DNA of 64,000 bases from positions 2,361,001 through 2,425,000 of the forward strand of contig NZ_JAQFIL010000001.1 of the NCBI RefSeq assembly GCF_029504655.1. The letters are read 5' to 3'. Shown piece by piece: positions 29,024-38,133 of the stretch (its first letter is position 1; each line of letters starts with the position of its first letter). The stretch is from Catalinimonas alkaloidigena. GTDB taxonomy: Bacteria; Bacteroidota; Bacteroidia; Cytophagales; Cyclobacteriaceae. A program made the translations under genes and the position numbers. Below the pieces are notes generated by a model, which searched no databases, was not told the DNA's origin, and saw only the letters and a program-made list of their open reading frames with translations.

Positions 29024-29653
29024 ATGAATATTGATTCAATAAGCAAACTTTTAACTGATAAATTGACTCAAAGTTTACCTGGTTGGGAAGCTCAGATCAG
29101 GATGTCAACCCAGATGCATAAAAATGCCAGGCTTAAACCTCCTAAATATAGTAAGCAGGCGGCAGTACTTATGCTGCTCTTTTATCATGATGATCAATTA
29201 TGGATGCCGTTAATTCAGCGGCCAATATATGATGGAGTGCATAGCGGACAGATGGCATTGCCAGGAGGTAAGTATGAAGCCCAGGATAAAGACCTGTTAA
29301 CTACTGCATTGCGTGAAACACATGAAGAAATTGGCGTAAAAGTAGAACGCGATTATGTCATTGGACAACTTTCAGAGTTATACATTCCCCCAAGTAATAT
29401 TACTGTTTCACCCTTTTTAGCCATAATCCCTGATAAACCATCATATATACCTGATCCTCTTGAAGTAGCAAACATCACGGAAGTAGGCCTCAAAGCCCTG
29501 CAATCACCCGAGAACTATTCAGAAAAAGAGGTCAAAATTCATAACGGGCAAATATTAAAGGCCCCTTCCTATCAGATTGCAGGAAAAACAATCTGGGGCG
29601 CTACTGCAATGATGTTAAGTGAATTGTTATTTTTATTTGATGAGTTAGACTAG
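29024..29653 (+). CDS. NUDIX hydrolase, CoA pyrophosphatase type (NudL/YeaB-like)
   Basis: The protein has 209 residues. It shows IQRPIYDGVHSGQMALPGGKYE, which resembles the UPF0035 signature placed before the NUDIX box in CoA pyrophosphatases, followed by LRETHEEIGV, which supplies the metal-binding glutamates. Such enzymes cleave CoA to 3',5'-ADP and phosphopantetheine. It is cytoplasmic, with no signal peptide. It is a stand-alone gene 96 bases before the P-type ATPase. Confidence 0.85.
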   Translation: MNIDSISKLLTDKLTQSLPGWEAQIRMSTQMHKNARLKPPKYSKQAAVLMLLFYHDDQLWMPLIQRPIYDGVHSGQMALPGGKYEAQDKDLLTTALRETHEEIGVKVERDYVIGQLSELYIPPSNITVSPFLAIIPDKPSYIPDPLEVANITEVGLKALQSPENYSEKEVKIHNGQILKAPSYQIAGKTIWGATAMMLSELLFLFDELD

Positions 29654-29748
29654 CTCAAAACAGTTTGTTAAATTTAGTGTTAACTTTGATGGATTTCTGT
29701 CATTTTTTAAGCTGTTGATTTTTTAACCTTATTATAAGTACATCTATC

Positions 29749-32367
29749 TTGGAATACTACCTGCAATCCTCTGAGCATACATTTGAAGAACTGAGTTCCT
29801 CACCAGAGGGGATTTCTGAAAGCGAAGCAAAAAGTCGTTTAGAAAAAAATGGTTTGAATGAGCTTGATACCGAAACAAAGATCAACAAGCTCAAAATACT
29901 AATAAACCAGTTTAAGTCCTTCATTATCTACATCATGTTGTTCGCACTGGTGTTATCACTGATACTTGGAGAATACTCTGATGCCATAGTCATTGCTGCT
30001 ATACTGATTGCAAATGCCATCATTGGATATTATCAGGAAGTAAGTGCCCAGGAATCTTTACAGGCATTGAAGGAGATGGGAGTGGTAAAAGCGAATGTCG
30101 TTAGGGATGGAAAAACCAAAGAGATTGATTCAAAATATCTGGTAAAAGGGGATGTGGTGTATTTGGAAGCAGGTGATAAGGTGCCCGCGGATGTGCGTAT
30201 TTTTGAAGCTAAAGAACTTAAAGTAGAAGAGTCCGCCCTTACTGGCGAAAGTCTGGCAGTAGAAAAAAGTTCAGAGAAGCTGGAAGATGAACTTCAAATA
30301 GGTGATCAATCTAATATGATGTTCTCCTCTACCAATGTACAAAGTGGTACTGCCCGTGCGGTAGTGGTCAGAACGGGTATGGAAACTGAGATCGGAAAGA
30401 TTACCGAGATGGTAAAAACTTCCGAGAAACAGCTTACCCCTTTACAGAAGCGATTGGACAGGTTTGGCAAACGCCTGGGCTATGCTGTAATCGGCATATG
30501 TATAATTGTACTGGCAGTGATCGGTATCCGCGATTACATTGAAAATGGCTTTTCATGGAATGCGATCCTTGATGCATTGCTCGTTGCCGCTGCGCTGGCA
30601 GTAGCGGCTGTACCCTCGGGTTTGCCTGCAGTAGTGACGATTGCCTTGAGTGCAGGAGTAAAAAAACTATTGCAGCGTAAAGCACTGGTACGTGAACTAT
30701 CATCTGTAGAAACGCTAGGCTCCTGTAATGTGATCTGTTCAGATAAAACTGGAACGATCACCCAAAATCAGATGACGGTAAAAAAAGCCTGGACGCTGGA
30801 AAGCGAAGCAGAAATTGAAGGGTCTGGATATGAGCCGGAAGGCGAAGTAAAAGAAAATGTATCTGAACTGCTCTTTGAAATAGGAAAGGTATGTAACAAT
30901 TCATCGATAGGAAAAGAGGAAGGTGAATGGAAAATATCCGGTGATCCTACAGAAGCAGCATTATTGGTGTCAGCTGATAAAGCCAGGGCAAATGGCCAGG
31001 TAAAACGTTTGGATGAAATTCCTTTTAACTCCGACCGTAAAAGGATGAGTGTGCTCATCAACAAAGACGGAAAAGAATATGTATATACCAAAGGTGCACC
31101 TGATCAGATTCTGGAGGTATGTTCGCATGCGCTTAGAGGAGAAGAGCGAGTAGACTTAGATGAAGAGGTTAAGAACACCATATTAGAACAGGTAGACAAT
31201 TTTTCTAAGCAGGCCCTAAGGGTGCTCGCTTTTGCTTACAAAGAAAAGAACGGAGAGTTTAAAGAAGATGGGCTCACTTTTGTCGGCTTACAGGCGATGA
31301 TTGACCCTCCCAGACCTGATGTAGTTGACTCTATTAAAATTACGAAGAAGGCTGGAATCAGAGTAATCATGATCACGGGTGATTATAAAGAAACGGCCAG
31401 TGCTATCGGAGAAGACGTAGGAATTGAAGGAGAAGTAATTACCGGATCTGAGCTGGGTAATATGTCTGATGAAGAGTTGGAATCGCATCTGGAAAAAGGA
31501 GCATGCGTCTTTGCCAGAGTTATTCCGGAACATAAACAAAAAATTATTGCTGCCCTGCAAAGGAATGGCAATGTGGTTGCGATGACAGGAGATGGCGTTA
31601 ATGATGCTCCCGCACTTAAAAAGGCAAACATAGGGGTTGCAGTGGGTTCAGGAACTGATGTTGCAAAAGAAGCCTCTGATTTTGTATTGATGGATGACTC
31701 ATTCACCAATATCGTACATGCTGTGGAAGAGGGGAGGGGTATTTATGATAATATCCAGAAGGCGATTATGCACTTATTATCTGGTAACCTCTCTGAAGTA
31801 TTAATCATATTCACCGCTACCCTATTAGGGTGGAGTCTGCCCCTTACTGCTATCATGCTGCTCTGGATCAATCTGATTTCTGATGGTGCCCCTGCTTTGG
31901 CGTTAGCAGTAGACCCTTATGGTGATGATATTATGGAGAGAAAGCCCAAGAAAGGAAGCTCCGGGATCTTACCTAAACCCGAATTGATTCTTACCTGTAT
32001 TTTGGCTGTGATCTCTACGATCGGTGCTCTGGTGCTGTTTTATTGGGCTGGCGGAAATGACAAAGAACAGTTACAACTGGCGCAGACTACCGCTTTTACC
32101 TATGTCGTTATCTCTGAGTTTATATTACTATTGGCAGTCAGGAGTTATTTTTCCATTCCTATATTTACAAATAAATGGTTATGGTTAGGGGTTGGCGTAA
32201 GCTTAGTACTTCAGGTAATACTGATCTATGTTCCAGCGGTGAGAGATATCTTTGAACTTGAAATGCTGGGAAGTAGAGAATGGATGGCCATAGCAATCAC
32301 TTTAGGAGCAGTCGCAGTATTATCCTTTATTACCAAAACGATTATCAAGAAGAAAACAAAAGGCTAA
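29749..32367 (+). CDS. Cation-translocating P2-type ATPase, Ca2+-ATPase-like with altered TM4 site
   Basis: The 872-residue protein has the P2A layout: N-terminal cation ATPase domain, TM1-2, actuator domain with ALTGES, TM3-4, phosphorylation motif DKTGTIT (Asp332), nucleotide domain, TGDGVNDAPALKKA hinge, and TM5-10. Ligand positions equivalent to SERCA N768/E771 (NLSE), N796/D800 (NLISDG) and a TM8 Glu (ISEF) are present. The TM4 motif, usually PEGLPA, is PSGLPA with Ser290, so one key carboxylate of Ca site II is missing and the ion could differ from Ca2+. No in-frame ATG exists near the start, and a TGA lies at 29716, so TTG 29749 is the best start. Confidence 0.88.
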   Translation: MEYYLQSSEHTFEELSSSPEGISESEAKSRLEKNGLNELDTETKINKLKILINQFKSFIIYIMLFALVLSLILGEYSDAIVIAAILIANAIIGYYQEVSAQESLQALKEMGVVKANVVRDGKTKEIDSKYLVKGDVVYLEAGDKVPADVRIFEAKELKVEESALTGESLAVEKSSEKLEDELQIGDQSNMMFSSTNVQSGTARAVVVRTGMETEIGKITEMVKTSEKQLTPLQKRLDRFGKRLGYAVIGICIIVLAVIGIRDYIENGFSWNAILDALLVAAALAVAAVPSGLPAVVTIALSAGVKKLLQRKALVRELSSVETLGSCNVICSDKTGTITQNQMTVKKAWTLESEAEIEGSGYEPEGEVKENVSELLFEIGKVCNNSSIGKEEGEWKISGDPTEAALLVSADKARANGQVKRLDEIPFNSDRKRMSVLINKDGKEYVYTKGAPDQILEVCSHALRGEERVDLDEEVKNTILEQVDNFSKQALRVLAFAYKEKNGEFKEDGLTFVGLQAMIDPPRPDVVDSIKITKKAGIRVIMITGDYKETASAIGEDVGIEGEVITGSELGNMSDEELESHLEKGACVFARVIPEHKQKIIAALQRNGNVVAMTGDGVNDAPALKKANIGVAVGSGTDVAKEASDFVLMDDSFTNIVHAVEEGRGIYDNIQKAIMHLLSGNLSEVLIIFTATLLGWSLPLTAIMLLWINLISDGAPALALAVDPYGDDIMERKPKKGSSGILPKPELILTCILAVISTIGALVLFYWAGGNDKEQLQLAQTTAFTYVVISEFILLLAVRSYFSIPIFTNKWLWLGVGVSLVLQVILIYVPAVRDIFELEMLGSREWMAIAITLGAVAVLSFITKTIIKKKTKG

Positions 32368-32380
32368 TTTGCACTTGAGG

Positions 32381-32641
32381 TTAAGCAAGAAAGGTGTTAA
32401 ACTTGATATCTGACAAATAAGGATCTAACTGCTTATTGTCTGTAAAAGAGACAATATCACCGATATAGTCATATTTACTGTTGTACCATATCTCGACGAA
32501 GAATCTACCATTGTGGTACAGGTTGATCCTAAACCGCTTATGTTGTTCGTAATGAAAGCGGGTAGCTAAAAAAGTGCAGCGGTTCCATACATATTTGCAC
32601 TTTTTTTCTCGGGGTAATTTTTCAAATTCGTGATTTGTCAT
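32381..32641 (-). CDS. Small hypothetical protein, aromatic and basic
   Basis: The protein has 86 residues from ATG 32641 (MTNHEFEKLPREKKCKYVW). It has no signal peptide or membrane segment and is rich in Lys, Arg, His, Tyr and Phe. The final half (YHNGRFFVEIWYNSKYDYIGDIVSF) looks like two or three beta strands. Such small cytoplasmic proteins occur in Bacteroidota without a known role. Convergent with the P-type ATPase gene, it is 14 bases from it. An upstream in-frame TTG is less likely as the start. Confidence 0.6.
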   Translation of the reverse strand: MTNHEFEKLPREKKCKYVWNRCTFLATRFHYEQHKRFRINLYHNGRFFVEIWYNSKYDYIGDIVSFTDNKQLDPYLSDIKFNTFLA

Positions 32642-32763
32642 TTTCCTCAACCTCAATTACTTAAACTCATTTCAATCGCTATTATTTTTTTGCAGCATAC
32701 TCAAATCTAATTTAAATTAATTTACAGTGAAACTCAATGAATTTTATTGTTGAATTAACGATT

Positions 32764-32792
32764 AAAAGGGCAACCGATATAGCTGCCCTTTT
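32764..32792. terminator. Bidirectional terminator downstream of the BlaI-M56 fusion gene
   Basis: AAAAGGGCA (32764-32772) pairs with TGCCCTTTT (32784-32792). T-rich flanks occur on both strands. It lies about 30 bases past the stop of the reverse fusion gene. Confidence 0.75.
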
Positions 32793-32819
32793 TGCTTATC
32801 ATATGGGTACTAAATAAAA

Positions 32820-35390
32820 CTATTCTGCTATTCTGCTAATGCTGAATGTAAAACCTTCTTCAAATTGGAATACCTCATGTTCTTTCATCCAGTTCAGATA
32901 CTTTTGGTAGTATCGATCTGAAAGTTTTTCCTCATTGAGAAACAGGCCCTGACTGGAAAGTTTAAAAGTGTATTTTTCTCCTTCACGTATCAGATCATCT
33001 TTCTTTAATTCGTTTTCCAACGCTCTGTTTGCCTTTTCAAACTGGCTTTCCTGTACCTGAAATCTTTCTTCCTGAATTCTCATCAATTCTTCATCCTGCT
33101 CAATTTGTTTTCTAAATTGCTCCTCCTCTAATCTGAACTGCTCTTCCTGTTGAAGCATTTGCTTTTCTAACATTCTTTCCTGCACCTCCATCCGTTGTTC
33201 AAACGCCATTTCATGCTCTTTCATCTCCTGCGCTTTTTCTTCCATAAATTCGCGGATCAATACTTCTTTCTCTCGCATGAGCTTCTCAAATTCCTTTTCT
33301 TTTTTTCTCATGGATGCCTCAAGTTCTCTTAATCTTTTCTCAATAGAGGTATCCTGAACATAAAGTCGATAGTTGTTAGTATGAGTATCTAATCTATGAA
33401 GGGATGAATCTAATTGAGCCAGAGCCTGGGGCAGCGAATCATTAAGGGTACGAATGTCAATGGTTGAATCAAAGCCGAAGGAATAATCAAATTTGGGAAT
33501 GTTGTCTAGAATTGCTGAAATATCCATCACAATGTCAGGAATAGAGTCTAATGGATTTAAATTCATCAGCACAGAATCAATATTTGGAAATGCATGAATC
33601 TGATTAGCTATAGATGTCGCAATTTTGACCTGTCGTAATGAATCATGAGATAAATGAAGATCAGCATGTATATGCGTTGTAAATGGATGGACTGGCATTT
33701 GTGGTTTTGTAGTATTAGGTAGTGTATCATGCTTGTTTTCAGATACATCAATATTTAAGTCTACATCAATCTCTTCATCTATATTTATGCCTTTTGATAT
33801 TTCCAGCCCGGGATCAGGCTTAATGTCTACGTCGTTTTCAATATCAAGATTAACGGCAGTATCCTGCATGCTGATTGGGTTTGGAAAATTAGCCCATTCC
33901 AGGGCTTTGTGGACTTTTTCTCCATAACGATACGCTATACTGTCCCCACTTGTGCTCAGCAGTAGTAAGATTGCGGCTACCACGCTAACGGATATAAAAC
34001 GAGCCATTGGGTTTTCACCTTTTTTACCAGGTTCCAGTATCCTTTCAATTCTAAGCAGAAGACTGCTTTTCCCTCCATTGACAGCTAATGCTATATTTCT
34101 CTGGAGAAGCTTTACCTCTTCTACACTTGCCAGTGCCTTAGCATAAGTGAGTGAGTTACCGCATATGCTTACAGCCAGATCATCACAGCATTTTTCTCTT
34201 TCCTCACGGATAACGCTGTTAATCCACCAGATCGCCGGATGGAAAAAGAAAATGATTTCAAATAAGGATTGAAGAATGTTAATCCAGTAGTCTTTTCTGT
34301 ATACATGCGCGATTTCGTGGGCAATAATCGCTTCTATTTGATCTTCAGGTAGTTTGCTCATCATTGAGGCAGGAATGAGTATGATTGGTCTTAAGTGCCC
34401 CAGCATGATAGGAACCCTGGCCATATGCGACACCAGCACTTTTACATTTTGCTCAAGTCCAAGATGCTCTGTCATACAGTGAACCTTCTTTTCCCATTCC
34501 TTCGTAAGCGGTGATATCCATTTTTTCTTGAGGGTCTGTATGTAGATCAGTGAACCTGCAAATTTTAAGGAAAAGAGCAAAACCCCCAATATCCATCCCA
34601 TGACAATCCAGTGCAGGTGTGTATTTACATATGATTTCGCCTGATCTACTAAGGATGAAAGTTGCCGCCTTTGGCTTTCAACTTCAGCTGTTGCTGCATT
34701 TTCATAGGTGGTCTGGAAAGGTTGTGTGCTCATACCACTTCCTAAGTAAATTTCATCTTGTAAATTTTTTAGTTCAGGCTGATGATGAAAATAGAGGTCT
34801 AAAAATGTAGTGCCTGAAAGTATACCTGTAATGAGCAGAGCGGTAACTTCTAAAAAATATTTGATATTTGGACTTATCTTATTGGAAAAGGCAAGGATGA
34901 GGTACAGGCAAAGCGCAATCAGCGTGGATTGCCACAGGCTGTGGAGCAAAGTCCAGCCCAATGCATTGATCAAATGATCTAAAGTTGCTTGATTCATTTT
35001 TTCACCTCCTTCAAGTTTATTGATGAGTGCTTTAATTTTTTGTAAATCTTCTTTGGAAGTTTTTTTATTACCCAGGGTCTGCATCACCAGACTCATTGCT
35101 GAGCCCCCAAACGCACTTTCCATGAAACGGTCCAGTAGCATTTGCTGGGTTTGCTTTTGGGGTAGCCGGGCGTGATAAATATGACTGCGGCTTTCCTCAT
35201 CGCGGCTGAGCATACCTTTCTGTACCATGTTCTGCATATTTTTCAAGGTTGTGGTATAGCCGGTGTCACGTTTCACGGCCAGTTTTTCATGAACTTCTCT
35301 TACAGTGGCAGGACCTGACTGCCATAATACCTGTAATATCTCCAACTCAGCTTCAGTCGGCTTGGGGGGTACTTTTCCTTTTTCCTTCAT
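32820..35390 (-). CDS. BlaI-type repressor fused in frame to a BlaR1-like M56 membrane metalloprotease
   Basis: From ATG 35390 the frame encodes 856 residues. Residues 6-125 form a BlaI/MecI/CopY winged-helix repressor (PTEAELEILQVLWQSGPATVREV, then a DTGYTTTLKNMQ recognition region). Without a stop codon it continues through LEGGEKMNQ at residue 132 into an M56 peptidase: four membrane segments, HEIAH (358-362) as the zinc site, KCCDDLA downstream, and a fifth hydrophobic stretch. The tail (about 490-856) is an Asp-rich region, then a long Glu/Gln/Arg coiled coil and a small terminal domain; no penicillin-binding sensor domain is seen. In known systems the two proteins are separate and the protease releases repression by causing BlaI cleavage. 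An in-frame TTG at 35417 overlaps the operator and is rejected as start. Confidence 0.88.
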   Translation of the reverse strand: MKEKGKVPPKPTEAELEILQVLWQSGPATVREVHEKLAVKRDTGYTTTLKNMQNMVQKGMLSRDEESRSHIYHARLPQKQTQQMLLDRFMESAFGGSAMSLVMQTLGNKKTSKEDLQKIKALINKLEGGEKMNQATLDHLINALGWTLLHSLWQSTLIALCLYLILAFSNKISPNIKYFLEVTALLITGILSGTTFLDLYFHHQPELKNLQDEIYLGSGMSTQPFQTTYENAATAEVESQRRQLSSLVDQAKSYVNTHLHWIVMGWILGVLLFSLKFAGSLIYIQTLKKKWISPLTKEWEKKVHCMTEHLGLEQNVKVLVSHMARVPIMLGHLRPIILIPASMMSKLPEDQIEAIIAHEIAHVYRKDYWINILQSLFEIIFFFHPAIWWINSVIREEREKCCDDLAVSICGNSLTYAKALASVEEVKLLQRNIALAVNGGKSSLLLRIERILEPGKKGENPMARFISVSVVAAILLLLSTSGDSIAYRYGEKVHKALEWANFPNPISMQDTAVNLDIENDVDIKPDPGLEISKGINIDEEIDVDLNIDVSENKHDTLPNTTKPQMPVHPFTTHIHADLHLSHDSLRQVKIATSIANQIHAFPNIDSVLMNLNPLDSIPDIVMDISAILDNIPKFDYSFGFDSTIDIRTLNDSLPQALAQLDSSLHRLDTHTNNYRLYVQDTSIEKRLRELEASMRKKEKEFEKLMREKEVLIREFMEEKAQEMKEHEMAFEQRMEVQERMLEKQMLQQEEQFRLEEEQFRKQIEQDEELMRIQEERFQVQESQFEKANRALENELKKDDLIREGEKYTFKLSSQGLFLNEEKLSDRYYQKYLNWMKEHEVFQFEEGFTFSISRIAE
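34995..35011 (-). promoter_or_regulatory. Internal ribosome binding site and ATG at the BlaI/M56 joint
   Basis: On the minus strand AAGGAGGTGA (35011-35002) precedes ATG (34997-34995) by four bases. This is a near-perfect anti-16S match, in a genome where most starts lack one. In frame it reads EGGEKM. It could let ribosomes make a free M56 protein besides the fusion. Confidence 0.65.
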
Positions 35391-35395
35391 GTTAG

Positions 35396-35411
35396 TACGA
35401 TTTATATCGTA
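35396..35411. promoter_or_regulatory. Operator O1, TACGA-N6-TCGTA
   Basis: TACGATTTATATCGTA is an inverted repeat with 6-base arms. It lies in the 5' leader, 5 bases before the ATG of the BlaI-M56 gene. The architecture is identical to O2 and O3, and BlaI-family repressors bind dyads of this size. Confidence 0.8.
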
Positions 35412-35422
35412 CTTCAATTATA

Positions 35423-35438
35423 TACGAAAAGCATCGTA
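35423..35438. promoter_or_regulatory. Operator O2, TACGA-N6-TCGTA
   Basis: TACGAAAAGCATCGTA has the same 5-base arms and spacing. Its start is 27 bases from that of O1. It overlaps the expected transcription start of the BlaI-M56 gene. Confidence 0.8.
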
Positions 35439-35442
35439 TTTA

Positions 35443-35450
35443 CAAATTTA
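35443..35450 (-). promoter_or_regulatory. Candidate -7 box of the BlaI-M56 gene
   Basis: On the minus strand the sequence reads TAAATTTG, which matches TAnnTTTG. It is placed between O3 and O2, as expected for a repressed promoter. I found no well-spaced -33 element. Confidence 0.45.
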
Positions 35451-35472
35451 TCTACGATAATTATCGTAGATA
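35449..35472. promoter_or_regulatory. Operator O3, perfect 24-base palindrome
   Basis: The core TACGATAATTATCGTA (35453-35468) is extended symmetrically by TATC/GATA to a perfect 24-base palindrome. Its core begins 30 bases from that of O2. It also lies upstream of the divergent metalloprotease gene, which it might co-regulate. Confidence 0.85.
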
Positions 35473-35621
35473 TGATTAGTATTTTTTACAACTATTTGAA
35501 AATGAGTTGATTAATTATTTGTTGGTATCTTTTAGATAATTAGCTTAATTCGCACTTTGGCACGCTTTACCTAATTTTTTTGAGTGCTATCCATGAATAA
35601 TTGATAAACAAAAAGCCAATA

Positions 35622-38124
35622 ATGAAGAAAAACAGTATTTATTTCCTGACCATAGTCTTGAGTATCCTGATAGCAGGCTGTTCGGTTTTTAAAGCACCCT
35701 CTTCCAAAAAAGATGAAAGTAGCGAGAATGCTGCTGCCAAAGAGGAGGAAAAAAAAGGTGATTTTACAGCTTATGATGAAGTGATCACTGAAAAAGCACA
35801 AACAGATAGTGGGTTATTTATCATACATAAAGTTGAAGAAAACTATTATTTTGAGCTTCCTGACACTCTCCTGGAGCGTGAAATTTTACTCGTCAGCAGG
35901 ATTTCAGGGCTCACACCCAACCTGAGTTTTGGCGGTGCCGGAATGAAAGCCCGTTCCCAACAGGTGATCCGCTTTCAACGAAAAGACAAGCAAATCCTTT
36001 TGCGTCATGTATCTTATACCAATGTGGCTGATATGGAGCAACCTATCTATCAATCGGTCAAAAACAACAACTTTGAGCCGGTTATTCAAAGTTTTAAAAT
36101 TCAGACCATAGCCGAAGATTCCAGTACGGTAGTAATAGAGGCAGATGATTTTTTTACCTCTGATATTCCCCTCATCAGTGCGCTCAACGATTCCCAACGC
36201 AAGAAGTTTAAAGTGAAGAGACTGGACGGAAGCCGTAGTTTTGTACAGCACATGCGTAGCTACCCAAAGAATGTGGAAGTGCGCCACGTACTAACCTATG
36301 AAGCCGATGCGCCTCCCGCCGATGCGGAAGCAGGCACGCTATCATTGGAAATGAATCAGTCAATGATCGTTTTGCCAGATGAACCTATGATGCCTCGCCT
36401 GGCAGATAATAGAGTCGGCTATTTCAGTATAGAGCAGTATGATTATGGAATGAATAAGCAAAAAGCCTTTCAAAGGGAATATATCACCAAATGGCAACTG
36501 GTTCCTAAAGACAAAGAAGCTTATGCGCGTGGAGAACTGGTTGAGCCTGTAAAACCCATCGTGTATTACCTTGATCCTGCCACTCCAATGGAATGGAGAC
36601 CCTATCTGAAGCAAGGGATAGAAGACTGGCAGAAAGCTTTTGAAAATGCTGGTTTTAAGAATGCGATCATCGCAAAAGATCCACCCAGTGAGGAAGAAGA
36701 TCCTGAATTTTCTCCTGAAGACGTGCGCTATTCTGTTATTCGTTACATTACTACGCCTATCCAGAATGCGCAGGGACCGCATGTCCATGATCCTCGCACC
36801 GGAGAGATATTAGAGAGTGATATTTTGTGGTATCATAATGTAATGAACCTCTTGCGCAACTGGTACCTGGTTCAGACCGCAGCCGCTAATCCTGAGGCAC
36901 GTAATGTAGAATTTAGCGAGGAGCTCATGGGGCAACTTATACGTTTCGTAGCTGCGCACGAAGTAGGGCATACCCTGGGCCTTCCTCATAACTGGGGTTA
37001 CCAGCTACGCCTATCCGGTAGATTCATTGCGTTCACCTGAATTTACTGCTACGCACGGTACGGCACCTTCAATTATGGATTATGCACGCTTCAATTATGT
37101 AGCACAACCCGGCGATGGAGTAACTAACTTCTTTCCTGCTATTGGCGAATATGACGAGTGGGCTATTAAATGGGGATATACGTATTTTCCTGATAAAGAT
37201 TCTCCTGAAGCGGTGGAGGAGGTTTTGGATGAATGGGTGAAAGAAAAAGCAGATGACCCGGCTTATTTTTACGGACGTCAATCAGGCGCTAAAATAGATC
37301 CACGTTCACAAAATGAAGATTTGGGAAATGATGCAGTTAAAGCGAGTGAATACGGCTTAGCAAATTTAAAGCGGATAATGCCAGATCTGATGGAATGGAC
37401 TTTTCGTGAAAACGAAACCTATGAAGAGCTGCAAGAAATATACGAGCAGCTAATTGGACAGTGGTATCGCTATATGGGGCATGTCACCAAAAATGTAGGA
37501 GGAGTCTATGAAAACTACAAAACTTACGATCAGGAAGGTCCCGTTTATGAGCCTGTGTCGGAGGAAAAGCAGAAAGCAGCAATGAATTTTTTAACTGAAA
37601 ATGCCTTTGCTACCCCGGAGTGGATGATCAATGAGGAAATACTGAGCAGAATAGAGCATGCAGGGATACTGGACAGGATCAGAAAGTTTCAGGAGAATGT
37701 GTTGAATGACCTGATGCATCCGCAAAGGCTTGCCCGTCTGTTAGAGGGAGAAGCACTTTATGGGGATGGTACCTATAGCGCCCTTACAATGATGGATGAT
37801 CTGAGAGAAGGAGTGTGGTCCGAAATCTACCGTGGCCAAAATATCGATCCTTACCGAAGAAACCTTCAGAGAGCCTATCTGGAGAGAATGGAGTATTTGT
37901 CGGATAATGAATTGGGTAGTATGTCCGACAATTTTAAGGAGTATTATGGCTGGACAGAGGTAGACGTAAGTCAATCCGATATCAGGGCTATAGTGAGAGA
38001 AGCGTTAAATATGCTACAGAATGATGTAGGCGTAGCCCTTCGTAGAAATACCAATCGGGAGACCAGTATTCATCTGGAAGATGTGCTTTACCGTATTGAG
38101 AAAATACTTGACAAAGAGGAATAG
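35622..38124 (+). pseudogene. Zinc-dependent metalloprotease lipoprotein (DUF5117/DUF5118-like), interrupted by a frameshift
   Basis: ATG 35622 begins a lipoprotein signal (YFLTIVLSILIAGC). The first frame ends at 37040, about 30 codons after the zinc motif HEVGHTLGLPH (446-456). The continuation lies in the next frame, from about 37015 to 38124 (VTSYAYPVDSLRSPEFT, then SIMDYARFNYVAQPGD). Together they give about 834 residues, the usual family size. One extra base near 37018 (GGGTTACC instead of GGGTACC) explains the break. Either the gene is inactivated, or this is a sequence error. The family is a periplasmic or surface protease of the metzincin-like type with unknown substrates. It is divergent from the BlaI-M56 gene. 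Confidence 0.82.
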
Positions 38125-38133
38125 ATACTATTC

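Noticed and set aside
35391..35417. TTG-initiated N-terminal extension of the BlaI-M56 fusion
   Set aside because: It overlaps operator O1, and BlaI proteins normally start at the equivalent of ATG 35390.
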